A DNA stretch of 9,422 nucleotides from JBBRSC01 sp038245795. GTDB lineage: Bacteria; Actinomycetota; Acidimicrobiia; Acidimicrobiales; Microtrichaceae. Where the stretch lies: assembly GCA_038245795.1 (NCBI GenBank), contig JBBRSC010000127.1:1-9422 (forward strand), in the 5' to 3' direction. Made by a program: the position numbers and the translations under genes. Positions 1 through 6,323 of the stretch are shown here, piece by piece. The first letter of the stretch is position 1; each line of letters starts with the position of its first letter. The notes beneath the pieces were generated by a model. That model made no database searches. It saw only the letters and a program-made list of their open reading frames with translations, and was not told the DNA's origin.

Positions 1-356
1 CCTTGGCGGCCGGAAAGATCCCTGACGCGGTCGGCGTCGCCCGACGCATGATGCGTGGTGGCGGTCGACATCCGCTCCAGCTGATGGCGACGCTGCAAAG
101 CCACTACGAATCCATCCTGCGCCTTGATGGTGCCGGCGTCCGTTCCGAAGCCCAGGCGGCGGATGTGCTGGGGATCAAGCCGTACCCGGCCAAGAAGATT
201 CTTGCGGTGAGCCAGCGTCTGGGACACGGGGGAGCGGTGCGCGCCATCTCGTTGCTGGCGACGGCCGATGTGGACCTCAGAGGTGCAACGGCGATCGACC
301 CGCAGGCCACCGTTGAGGTGCTCGTCGCCCGACTGGCGGCCCTTGCTCGTCGGTAG
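1..356 (+). CDS. holA: DNA polymerase III delta subunit, C-terminal part (5' truncated by window)
   Basis: The frame is open from the first bases to a TAG at 354-356, giving about 117 residues, so only the C-terminal end of the gene is present. The delta subunit opens the sliding clamp inside the clamp-loader complex during replication. The visible part is the alpha-helical C-terminal collar domain: a stretch around RRMMRGGGRHPLQLMATLQSHYESILRL followed by an LGIKPYPAKKIL-type segment, typical of actinobacterial delta subunits where KPYPAKK sits in a conserved helix. The TTG at 3 is not a credible start because the domain would lack its ATPase-like N-terminal two thirds. The position next to rpsT, convergent with a 16-base gap, matches the conserved holA-rpsT pairing in actinobacteria. 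The identity rests on remembered family similarity and this context. Confidence 0.85.
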   Translation, partial: LAAGKIPDAVGVARRMMRGGGRHPLQLMATLQSHYESILRLDGAGVRSEAQAADVLGIKPYPAKKILAVSQRLGHGGAVRAISLLATADVDLRGATAIDPQATVEVLVARLAALARR

Positions 357-372
357 ACCGACCGAGGGAGGA

Positions 373-660
373 CTACTTCTTGGCGGCGACGGGCTCTTGG
401 GCCTCGAGCAGCGCGAGGCGCTTGATCAGTCGTGACTTCTTGCGAGCCGCGGCGTTGCCGTGGATGACGCCCTTGGAGGCAGCACGATCGATCTTGGAGA
501 TGGCCGCCTTGGTGGCCGCCGCCAGATCGTCAGAGTTGGTGATAGCGGCTGTCTCGGCGGCCTTCACGCGGGTCTTGAGTTCCGACCGCACTGCCTTGTT
601 GCGAAGGCGATCCTTTTCGTTGGTCTTGATGCGCTTGATCTGGCTCTTGATGTTTGCCAT
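373..660 (-). CDS. rpsT: 30S ribosomal protein S20
   Basis: This 95-residue, strongly basic, helical protein binds 16S rRNA early in 30S assembly. The start is set by MANIKSQIKRIKTNEKDRLR, the typical S20 N-terminus, and by an AGGAAG Shine-Dalgarno five bases upstream of the ATG. The same frame continues open upstream to about 912, but those residues are not S20-like. The middle (KTRVKAA...AAISKIDRAASKGVIHGNAAARKKSRLIKRL) holds the conserved helices and the G-x-IHxNxAARKKSRL motif, about residues 63-81. The alanine-rich tail ending VAAKK is unremarkable. It faces away from lepA and meets holA tail to tail. No terminator hairpin is visible in the 16-base gap to holA, so transcripts probably run into each other. 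Confidence 0.97.
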   Translation of the reverse strand: MANIKSQIKRIKTNEKDRLRNKAVRSELKTRVKAAETAAITNSDDLAAATKAAISKIDRAASKGVIHGNAAARKKSRLIKRLALLEAQEPVAAKK

Positions 661-853
661 GGGGGCTTCCTGCTCAATCGTTCGAATGTGGGCGCGGCAT
701 GGCGCACAACGGAGTGAGATCGTACCCGCCGCCAACGTGCCGTCCCAATCCCGACGGCGGGTCCGTCGACGCCCGCTTGTCCGCCAGCCTCCCAGCTTCG
801 GTCCGGCGGGCGTCACCACGTAGTCTTGGGTTCCCCCACACCATCTGTGAAAC
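661..853. other. Divergent intergenic region rpsT/lepA with inverted repeats
   Basis: This 193-base spacer must hold both divergent promoters. It contains a perfect 9-base inverted repeat, GACGCCCGC at 768-776 and GCGGGCGTC at 806-814, and an overlapping 6-base hairpin, CGACGG/CCGTCG at 752-757 and 763-768 with a 5-base loop. A weak TAnnnT -10 element (TAGTCT, 821-826) lies 27 bases before the lepA GTG and could start a short lepA leader. The repeats are GC-only and could be chance; no known riboswitch or leader motif is recognised. Confidence 0.35.
719..748 (-). promoter_or_regulatory. Candidate sigma-A type promoter for rpsT
   Basis: Reading the minus strand, TTGGGA (plus positions 743-748; 4/6 match to TTGACA) and TACGAT (plus 719-724; 4/6 match to TATAAT) are separated by 18 bases. 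The implied leader is about 50 bases, ending in the AGGAAG ribosome-binding site. It is a reasonable but not unique match in GC-rich DNA. Basis: motif reading only. Confidence 0.4.
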
Positions 854-2641
854 GTGACTGACCTCTCCCACATCCGGAATCTTTCGATCATCGCCCACAT
901 CGACCATGGCAAGTCGACCCTGGCAGATCGGATCCTCGAGATCTGCGGAGCGGTCGACCCTCGAGAGATGCGCGATCAGTACCTCGACTCCATGGATCTG
1001 GAACGCGAGCGGGGCATCACGATCAAGTTGCAGTCGGTTCGACTCGACTATCGCGATCACATCGTGAACATCATCGACACCCCCGGCCATGTCGACTTCG
1101 GGTACGAGGTGTCGCGGTCGTTGGCAGCGTGCGAGGGCGTGATCCTGGTCGTCGACGCCAGCCAGGGCATCGAGGCCCAGACGCTTGCCAACTGCTACCT
1201 GGCGCTCGAGAATGACCTGGCCATCGTGGCGTGCCTCAACAAGATCGACCTTCCCGCCGCCGATCCGGATACTTACGCTGCCGAGATCGAGCGGGTCCTC
1301 GGTATTCCGGCGGACGAAATCCTGCGGATCTCCGCCAAGACTGGCGAGGGCGTGCGCGAACTCCTCGACGCGGTGATCGAACACATCCCGCCGCCGGTCG
1401 GCGATTCCGATGCACCGTTGCAGGGTCTGATCTTTGACAGCCATTTTGACCAGTACCGGGGCGTGGTGAGTTCCATCCGGATCATGAACGGCACGCTGCG
1501 CACGGGTGCACGCGCCCGCTTCATGCAGGCCGGTACCGTCCATCCGGTCGAGGAGGTCGGCGTGCGGAGGCCCGATCACACGCCGATCGCGTCGCTGGGC
1601 GCCGGCGAGGTGGGGTTTCTCATCGCCGGCATCAAAGAGGTCGGCGAAGCGCGCTCGGGTGAGACCGTTACCGATGCGTCCAATCCGTCCGACGTGGCGC
1701 TCGACGGCTATCAGGATCCCAAACCCATGGTGTTCTGCGGTCTCTACCCCGTCGATGGCGACGAGTTCGAGGACCTCCGGGAGTCCCTCGACAAACTGCG
1801 GCTCAATGACAGCTCGTTCACCCACGAACCCGAGACCTCCGGAGCGTTGGGTTTCGGTTTTCGCTGCGGGTTCCTCGGGTTGCTGCACATGGAGATCGTG
1901 CGAGAGCGACTCGAACGGGAGTACAACCTGAACCTCATCGCCACCGCCCCGAGCGTGGTCTACCGGGTCGAGAAATCCGACGGCACGGAGCTCGAGATCC
2001 ACAATCCGGCCGATCTCCCCGATCCTGGCACCATCACTGCCATTCTCGAGCCCTACCTGAACGTGTCGATCATCTCGCCGGCCACATATACCGGGGCGCT
2101 CATGGATCTCTGTCAGACGCGTCGCGGCGAGATGCTGAAGATGGAGTACCTATCACCGGAGCGGCTCGAGATCCACTATCGGATGCCGCTGGCCGAGGTG
2201 GTCATGGACTTCTTCGATCAGCTGAAGAGTCGCACGCAGGGCTACGCCAGCCTCGACTACGAGCCGGTCGGCTACGAGCGCGCTGCGCTCGTGAAGGTCG
2301 ATGTGCTGATTGCGGGGGAGCCGGTCGACGCGTTCAGCGCGATCGTGCACCGGGACAAGGCCTACGAGTACGGCAAGAAACTCGTCGACAAGCTCAAGGA
2401 ACTGATCCCACGCCAGCAGTTCGACGTGCCGATCCAGTCGGCCATCGGAAGCAAGATCCTCTCGCGACAGACCGTCAAGGCGTATCGCAAGGACGTCACC
2501 GCCAAGCTCTACGGCGGCGACATCACGCGCAAGAAGAAGCTCCTGGAGAAGCAAAAGGAAGGCAAGAAGCGGATGAAGAACCTGGGTCGTGTCGAGGTTC
2601 CGTCCGAAGCCTTCATCTCGGCGCTCCGCCTTGATGACTGA
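854..2641 (+). CDS. lepA: Elongation factor 4 (LepA GTPase)
   Basis: A 595-residue translational GTPase that acts on ribosomes (back-translocation or initiation/assembly roles have been proposed). The GTPase motifs are all present: P-loop AHIDHGKST at 14-22, switch I RGIT at 53-56, DTPGH at 75-79 with the catalytic His79, NKID at 129-132 and SAK at 160-162. Domain II, the domain III/V EF-G-like folds (FGFRCGFLGLLHMEI), and the LepA-specific C-terminal domain follow. The C-terminal domain ends in the basic KLYGGDITRKKKLLEKQKEG and the EVPSEAFISAL signature. The length is normal (about 600) and the gene looks intact. The GTG start at 854 gives the canonical short N-terminus MTDLSHIRNLSIIAHIDHGK; it has no clear Shine-Dalgarno. 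Expected localisation is cytosol and membrane. Confidence 0.98.
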   Translation: MTDLSHIRNLSIIAHIDHGKSTLADRILEICGAVDPREMRDQYLDSMDLERERGITIKLQSVRLDYRDHIVNIIDTPGHVDFGYEVSRSLAACEGVILVVDASQGIEAQTLANCYLALENDLAIVACLNKIDLPAADPDTYAAEIERVLGIPADEILRISAKTGEGVRELLDAVIEHIPPPVGDSDAPLQGLIFDSHFDQYRGVVSSIRIMNGTLRTGARARFMQAGTVHPVEEVGVRRPDHTPIASLGAGEVGFLIAGIKEVGEARSGETVTDASNPSDVALDGYQDPKPMVFCGLYPVDGDEFEDLRESLDKLRLNDSSFTHEPETSGALGFGFRCGFLGLLHMEIVRERLEREYNLNLIATAPSVVYRVEKSDGTELEIHNPADLPDPGTITAILEPYLNVSIISPATYTGALMDLCQTRRGEMLKMEYLSPERLEIHYRMPLAEVVMDFFDQLKSRTQGYASLDYEPVGYERAALVKVDVLIAGEPVDAFSAIVHRDKAYEYGKKLVDKLKELIPRQQFDVPIQSAIGSKILSRQTVKAYRKDVTAKLYGGDITRKKKLLEKQKEGKKRMKNLGRVEVPSEAFISALRLDD

Positions 2642-2673
2642 TCCGATGAGCGGCGCCGCGCCCGGGGCGATGG

Positions 2674-2700
2674 CTGGCACTCGCGTACACTGAGTGCCAA
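2674..2700. promoter_or_regulatory. CIRCE operator (HrcA binding site)
   Basis: The left arm CTGGCACTC (2674-2682) and right arm GAGTGCCAA (2692-2700) are separated by exactly nine bases. They match the CIRCE consensus TTAGCACTC-N9-GAGTGCTAA at 7/9 and 8/9 positions and pair with each other at 8/9. The changed A/T pair has become G/C on both sides, so the symmetry is kept. The site ends two bases before the chosen hrcA ATG and overlaps a TACACT -10-like hexamer in the spacer (2686-2691). HrcA bound here should block transcription of hrcA-dnaJ-rsmE, and release follows when GroEL is occupied by unfolded protein. Confidence 0.93.
2686..2691 (+). promoter_or_regulatory. Candidate -10 element of the hrcA operon
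   Basis: TACACT fits the actinobacterial TAnnnT pattern and sits wholly inside the CIRCE spacer, 11 bases before the hrcA ATG. No good -35 is seen 16-19 bases upstream. It would give a leader of only a few bases, in keeping with the absence of a Shine-Dalgarno. Inference from position and motif. Confidence 0.35.
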
Positions 2701-2702
2701 TC

Positions 2703-3704
2703 ATGCTCGACGACCGGAAGTCCGCCATCCTTCGCGCTGTTGTGCAGCAGTACATCGAGACCGCGCAGCCGGTCGGGTCCTCTCATATCGTGGACTCCAC
2801 GGGCATTGGTGTCTCGTCGGCGACAGTTCGCAACGAGATGACGGTCCTCGAGCGCGAGGGCTACCTGGCTCAGCCGCATACGAGCGCCGGTCGGGTTCCC
2901 ACTGAAAAGGGCTACCGCTTCTTCGTCGACGAGCTCGGCGACCCCGGCGACCTCGGCCCTGCTCAGATCCGTCAGGTGTCGCAGTTCTTCTCCCATGCCA
3001 CCGGCGAACTCGAAGAGACCCTCCGGAGCGCGTCAGGATTATTGGCCCGCATGACCGCCACCACCGCGGTCGTGGTGGGGGAGCCGACCGAGGTCCACGA
3101 CATCCGGTCGGTCCAGATGGTCGAGCTGTCCCGTACGAGCGTCCTGGTCGTGGCCGTGACCTCGACGGGCACGATCTTCAAACGCAGCATCGAGCCAGAG
3201 GCGCCCCTCGACGTCGAACAACTGGCCCGTGCTCAGGCATCGGTCGCTGAGGCACTCATCGGCTCCCGGACGGTGTCGCTGGCGACGCCCACCCCGACCG
3301 GCGACGCAGTGATCGATCAGGTCGTCGAAGCGGCGGTCGGCGCAGTGGTGGGAGCGGCTGGAGACAACGGCCACTCTGTCTATGTTGAAGGCGCGTCGCA
3401 CATTGCCGCGGCCTTCGAGGCCTCAGCCACCCTGCGTGAGGTCCTCCAGATTCTCGAACAACAACTGACGGTCGTGTCGATTCTGCACGACGTCGTTGAT
3501 CGGGGACTGACGGTGGCCATCGGCTCCGAGACCGGTGTGGCGCTGCTCGCCGAGTGTTCGGTGGTCGTGGCGCCGCTCAACATCTCGGGCCAGCACGCTG
3601 GCACGATCGGGGTCCTCGGTCCGACAAGAATGAACTACCGCGACACGCTCGCTGCGGTCTCCGCGGTGAGTAGCCGCTTGTCCAAGATGTTGACCGAAGG
3701 CTGA
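2703..3704 (+). CDS. hrcA: Heat-inducible transcription repressor HrcA
   Basis: A 333-residue repressor of class I heat-shock genes that binds CIRCE operators. The N-terminal winged helix (about residues 1-75) carries the conserved GVSSATVRNEM recognition segment (36-46) and the wing QPHTSAGRVPTEKGYRFFVD (57-76). A GAF-like C-terminal domain follows, closing with ISGQHAGTIGVLGPTRMNY, an HrcA hallmark. An in-frame GTG at 2694 would add three residues, but it lies in the CIRCE right arm and only two bases past the -10. I therefore chose the ATG at 2703, which gives the family-typical MLDDRKSAIL. The length is normal (about 340). It is followed after two bases by dnaJ. No grpE or dnaK is nearby, as is usual for actinobacteria, where HrcA mainly governs groE-type genes. 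Confidence 0.97.
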   Translation: MLDDRKSAILRAVVQQYIETAQPVGSSHIVDSTGIGVSSATVRNEMTVLEREGYLAQPHTSAGRVPTEKGYRFFVDELGDPGDLGPAQIRQVSQFFSHATGELEETLRSASGLLARMTATTAVVVGEPTEVHDIRSVQMVELSRTSVLVVAVTSTGTIFKRSIEPEAPLDVEQLARAQASVAEALIGSRTVSLATPTPTGDAVIDQVVEAAVGAVVGAAGDNGHSVYVEGASHIAAAFEASATLREVLQILEQQLTVVSILHDVVDRGLTVAIGSETGVALLAECSVVVAPLNISGQHAGTIGVLGPTRMNYRDTLAAVSAVSSRLSKMLTEG

Positions 3705-3706
3705 CT

Positions 3707-4828
3707 GTGGCTGACTACTACCAAACGTTGGGCGTCGATCGATCGGCGACCGCCGACGAGATCAAAAAGGCGTATCGCAAGCTCGCTCGCGATCATCACC
3801 CCGACGTCAATCCTGACGATCCCGAAGCCGAAGCCCGGTTCAAGGAACTGGCGAAGGCGTACGAGGTGCTGAGCGATCCAGAGGCGCGCTCCCGCTACGA
3901 CCGGTTCGGTTCCGACGACTCGGTCAATTTCGGCGATCCCTTCGGTCAGGGCGGCATGGGCGGCCTCAACGATCTCTTCGACGTCTTCTTCGGGGGCCAG
4001 GGTCCCTTCGGCGGCAGTGGTGGCGGACGCCAGCGCGGCGGCGGCCCACCCCAGGGTGAGACCCTTCAGGTGGTTGCAACACTCGATTTCACCGAGGCCG
4101 TCTTCGGTTGCGAGCACGACGTCTCGGTCGTGACGGCCGTGAGTTGCGACGACTGTTCCGGGTCGGGTGCCGCTCCGGGCTCCAGCTCGCAGACCTGCGT
4201 CGAGTGCGCTGGGAGCGGTGAGACCCGCAGCGTTCGCCAGACGCTCCTGGGCCAGATCGTGTCCGCGACGGTGTGTCGTCGCTGCGGGGGCGAGGGTCGT
4301 ATCGTGCCAGATCCGTGTCCCACATGTGGCGGTCAGGGTCGACAGAAGGTCGAGCGGAACTACACGGTCAGCGTTCCGCCGGGCGTGGACCGGGGCACGG
4401 TGCTCCGCTTGTCTGGTCGTGGCGCAGTCGGGACCCGTGGTGGTCCCGCCGGCGATCTCTACATCAAGATCGATGTTCGGCCGCACGATCGATTCGAGCG
4501 CCAGGGGTTCGACTTGGTTCATACGATGCCGATCTCGATGACGCAGGCGACCCTCGGTCATCACATGATGTACGAGACCCTCGACGGACCTGAGGACCTG
4601 GTCATCACCAAGGGCACGCAGTCCGGTCGGGTGCTCCGTCTCCGCAAACGTGGCGTGCCCCACGGTTCCAGTCGGGGCGATCTTTTGGTCCAGGTGATCG
4701 TGACGACACCTCAGGATCTCACCGACGAACAAGAAGAACTGCTCGAGAAGTTTGCTGCCAACCGCGGCGAGGAGATCGTGCGCCCCGACACCGGACTCTT
4801 CTCGAAAATCCGTTCGGCATTCAAGTAG
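3707..4828 (+). CDS. dnaJ: Chaperone DnaJ (type I Hsp40, DnaJ2-like)
   Basis: A 373-residue co-chaperone that hands substrates to DnaK and stimulates its ATPase. The J domain spans about 1-68 with the essential HPD at 31-33. A Gly/Phe-rich linker follows (about 74-117). The zinc-binding region has four CxxCxGxG repeats with cysteine pairs 147/150, 164/167, 190/193 and 204/207. The C-terminal substrate domains end at DTGLFSKIRSAFK. All zinc ligands are present. The GTG start at 3707 is two bases after the hrcA stop and is served by a GAAGG ribosome-binding site inside the end of hrcA, which indicates operon and possibly translational coupling. Genomes of this group often carry a second dnaJ beside dnaK; this hrcA-linked copy corresponds to mycobacterial dnaJ2. 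Confidence 0.97.
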   Translation: MADYYQTLGVDRSATADEIKKAYRKLARDHHPDVNPDDPEAEARFKELAKAYEVLSDPEARSRYDRFGSDDSVNFGDPFGQGGMGGLNDLFDVFFGGQGPFGGSGGGRQRGGGPPQGETLQVVATLDFTEAVFGCEHDVSVVTAVSCDDCSGSGAAPGSSSQTCVECAGSGETRSVRQTLLGQIVSATVCRRCGGEGRIVPDPCPTCGGQGRQKVERNYTVSVPPGVDRGTVLRLSGRGAVGTRGGPAGDLYIKIDVRPHDRFERQGFDLVHTMPISMTQATLGHHMMYETLDGPEDLVITKGTQSGRVLRLRKRGVPHGSSRGDLLVQVIVTTPQDLTDEQEELLEKFAANRGEEIVRPDTGLFSKIRSAFK

Positions 4829-4833
4829 CCCCG

Positions 4834-5505
4834 GTGTCCTCCACCAGTCGCCCGCCCATCGGGCCACCGTTGGTCTACGTCGAGGATCTCGGGCGACCGG
4901 AACTCACCGACGGTGATCGTCATCATCTCGATCGGGTGCTCCGAGTTCGGCCCGGTGACCCCATTACCTGTGCGGATGGCGCGGGATCGTGGCGTCCCGG
5001 GCGGATGGGCCCAACGCTCGAGCCTGATGGCGCCGTCCAGAAGGAACCACCGCGGACGTCCAGCCTGACCGTCTGTTTCGCCCTCGTGAAGGGCGCAAAG
5101 CCCGACCTGGTGGTTCAGAAGCTGACCGAGGTCGGCATCGACGTGATCGTAGGGTTTGTCGCAGATCGTTCGGTGGTGCGATGGGATGACGACAAGTCGG
5201 CGAAGGCGTTGCAACGTTGGACAGCAGTCGCGCGTGAGTCGGGCATGCAGTCGCGCCGAGCGTGGCTTCCCGTCATCGAGCCGGTGGGTCGCTTTGAGTC
5301 GGTGGCCGAGCGGGGTGGGACACGCGCTGACATGGACGGACGAAAAGTGGCGCCGAGTGACCAATGCGTGTTCGTTGGCCCCGAGGGAGGCTGGTCGGAT
5401 CGTGAACGTGAGGCACTCCCCGGCTCGGTGAGCCTCGGACCCCATGTCCTGCGAGCCGAGACGGCCGCCATCGTGGCCGGCGCGTTGTTGGTCAGCCAAC
5501 ACTGA
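4834..5505 (+). CDS. rsmE: 16S rRNA (uracil1498-N3)-methyltransferase RsmE
   Basis: A 223-residue SPOUT-class methyltransferase that uses S-adenosylmethionine to methylate U1498 of 16S rRNA in the 30S subunit. Visible are an N-terminal PUA-like region (HHLDRVLRVRPGDPITCADG, 30-49), KPDLVVQKLTEVGID (89-103), the active-region segment ARESGMQSRRAWLP (133-146), the knot motif VGPEGGW (181-187) and the SAM-binding LGPHVLRAETA (201-211). The length is slightly short of the usual 240-250, but all core motifs are present. The GTG at 4834 begins five bases after the dnaJ stop; no strong Shine-Dalgarno precedes it, so coupling to dnaJ is likely. It is the last gene of the hrcA block here. Confidence 0.93.
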   Translation: MSSTSRPPIGPPLVYVEDLGRPELTDGDRHHLDRVLRVRPGDPITCADGAGSWRPGRMGPTLEPDGAVQKEPPRTSSLTVCFALVKGAKPDLVVQKLTEVGIDVIVGFVADRSVVRWDDDKSAKALQRWTAVARESGMQSRRAWLPVIEPVGRFESVAERGGTRADMDGRKVAPSDQCVFVGPEGGWSDREREALPGSVSLGPHVLRAETAAIVAGALLVSQH

Positions 5506-5748
5506 TGCAGCGTTGCGACCGCCGTGACGAATCGGGTCCGAACCGACGCCACGCTGTGTGATGTGTCGATCCCTTTCAGCCCATGTCGGCACGCACCCTG
5601 CATGGCGGTAACGTGACGGAGGGTGAAATTCCCCGTTGCAGCGGACAGAATGATCACTCACAGTGTTGGCACCGAGACCACCCTCCGCGTTATTGGAGGT
5701 TGTATCGGTGAGGAACGGCTCGAGGGCCAGAGGAGGAGGGACGGCGAC
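5506..5748 (+). promoter_or_regulatory. Leader of the BldD-like gene with candidate alternative RNA pairing
   Basis: This is a gene-free stretch of 243 bases. CGGAGGGTG (5617-5625) and CACCCTCCG (5679-5687) form a perfect 9-base inverted repeat with a 53-base loop. The core CCCTCC (5681-5686) is also complementary to GGAGGG (5735-5740) in the downstream ribosome-binding site, so two mutually exclusive pairings are possible. A TTGGCA (5666-5671; 5/6 match to TTGACA) could be a -35, followed at 19 bases by a poor TATTGG. If that promoter is used, the left arm would not be transcribed. No known riboswitch class is recognised and no T-rich terminator is seen after rsmE. Confidence 0.3.
5731..5740 (+). 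promoter_or_regulatory. Strong ribosome-binding site fixing the BldD-like start
   Basis: AGGAGGAGGG ends eight bases before the ATG at 5749. It decides the start against the in-frame GTG at 5623, which has purines directly abutting it and would add 42 residues lacking family character. Confidence 0.75.
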
Positions 5749-6273
5749 ATGGCGATCAGAGACGACGAAGATCTGGTATTCGCGCAGGCCTACGGACGGA
5801 AGGTGGGCGAACGCCTCCGCGTGATCCGGCGACAGACCCGCCTGTCGTTGCAAGAGGTCGAGGCCCAATCCGGCCAGGAGTTCAAAGCCTCTGTCCTCGG
5901 TGCCTACGAGCGTGGCGAGCGGGCGATCTCCGTTCCCCGGCTTCAGCGACTCGCGCGCTTCTACCGGGTTCCGGTGGACCAACTCCTTCCCTATGACGAG
6001 GAAGCCGACCGCCCGGTCGAGGATCCACTGGCACGCCGCAGCGAACCCGAGGGCGGCGCCAAGATCGACCTGACCCGCCTCGAACACATCGGTACGACCG
6101 AATCCGAGACCCTGGCCCGCTACCTGAGGATGATCCAGGTGCAGCGCCAGGACTTCAATGGTCGCGTGTTGACGGTCCGTCGCGATGACATGCGGGCTAT
6201 TGCAGCCATCCTGGGCGTCGGAGAAGACGTTGCCGATCGCAAGCTCGACGATCTCGGGTTGAAGCTGACCTGA
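5749..6273 (+). CDS. BldD-like XRE-family regulator with c-di-GMP-binding signature
   Basis: A 174-residue DNA-binding protein. The N-terminal XRE helix-turn-helix (about 17-75) reads KVGERLRVIRRQTRLSLQEVE then LGAYERGERAISVPRLQRLARFYRVPVDQLLP, closely following Streptomyces BldD as I remember it. A linker of about 25 charged residues leads to the C-terminal domain, TLARYLRMIQVQRQDFNGRV then LTVRRDDMRAIA. This contains R133-Q-D135, eight residues, then R144-x-x-D147, the RxD-X8-RxxD pattern that in BldD binds tetrameric c-di-GMP and drives dimerisation on DNA. The start is chosen for its AGGAGGAGGG site. It stands alone after the hrcA operon and converges with the permease gene. Its targets here are unknown; in Streptomyces BldD represses development, a role that need not apply. 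The gene symbol is left blank because orthology is inferred. Confidence 0.85.
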   Translation: MAIRDDEDLVFAQAYGRKVGERLRVIRRQTRLSLQEVEAQSGQEFKASVLGAYERGERAISVPRLQRLARFYRVPVDQLLPYDEEADRPVEDPLARRSEPEGGAKIDLTRLEHIGTTESETLARYLRMIQVQRQDFNGRVLTVRRDDMRAIAAILGVGEDVADRKLDDLGLKLT

Positions 6274-6274
6274 G

Positions 6275-6323
6275 GCTGGCCCATGGTCGCCTCTGCCCGA
6301 GGGACGGGCCGGCGGAGCCGGTC
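6275..6323. terminator. GC-rich hairpin cluster between convergent genes
   Basis: Several overlapping stems lie between the two stop codons: GCTGGCCC/GGGCCGGC (6275-6282 with 6306-6313, one G-U), GCCCG/CGGGC (6295-6299 with 6305-6309), and GGCCGGC-GGA-GCCGGTC (6307-6323, one G-U). The last overlaps the permease stop. There is no T tract on either strand, so factor-independent termination is uncertain; such U-less hairpins are often proposed in high-GC actinobacteria. Confidence 0.4.

Noticed and set aside
373..912. Longer S20 reading frame starting at 912
   Set aside because: The canonical S20 N-terminus and a good Shine-Dalgarno place the start at 660; the extension runs through the promoter region and into lepA.
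674..2002. 442-codon minus-strand ORF opposite lepA
   Set aside because: It lies across the unmistakable lepA frame; its residues look like antisense GC-rich translation with no family motif.
2646..2693. 15-codon ORF between lepA and hrcA
   Set aside because: No Shine-Dalgarno, it ends inside CIRCE, and it would not be transcribed from the likely hrcA promoter.
5589..5604. CACGCAC-like string recalling the GEMM c-di-GMP riboswitch
   Set aside because: Only a short string matches; the GGGCAAACC part, the tetraloop-receptor and the second stem are missing.
5652..5666. TCACTCACAGTG as a BldD box for autoregulation
   Set aside because: The half-sites are in the opposite order to the AGTGA-n-TCAC pattern of BldD, and a 4-base dyad is easily chance.
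5623..5748. In-frame GTG giving a 42-residue extension to the BldD-like protein
   Set aside because: There is no spaced ribosome-binding site, the sequence is not BldD-like, and a very strong site serves the ATG at 5749.
3635..6087. Long minus-strand ORFs (410 and 458 codons) opposite dnaJ, rsmE and the BldD-like gene
   Set aside because: The plus-strand genes have full family motifs; these are shadow frames caused by high GC.
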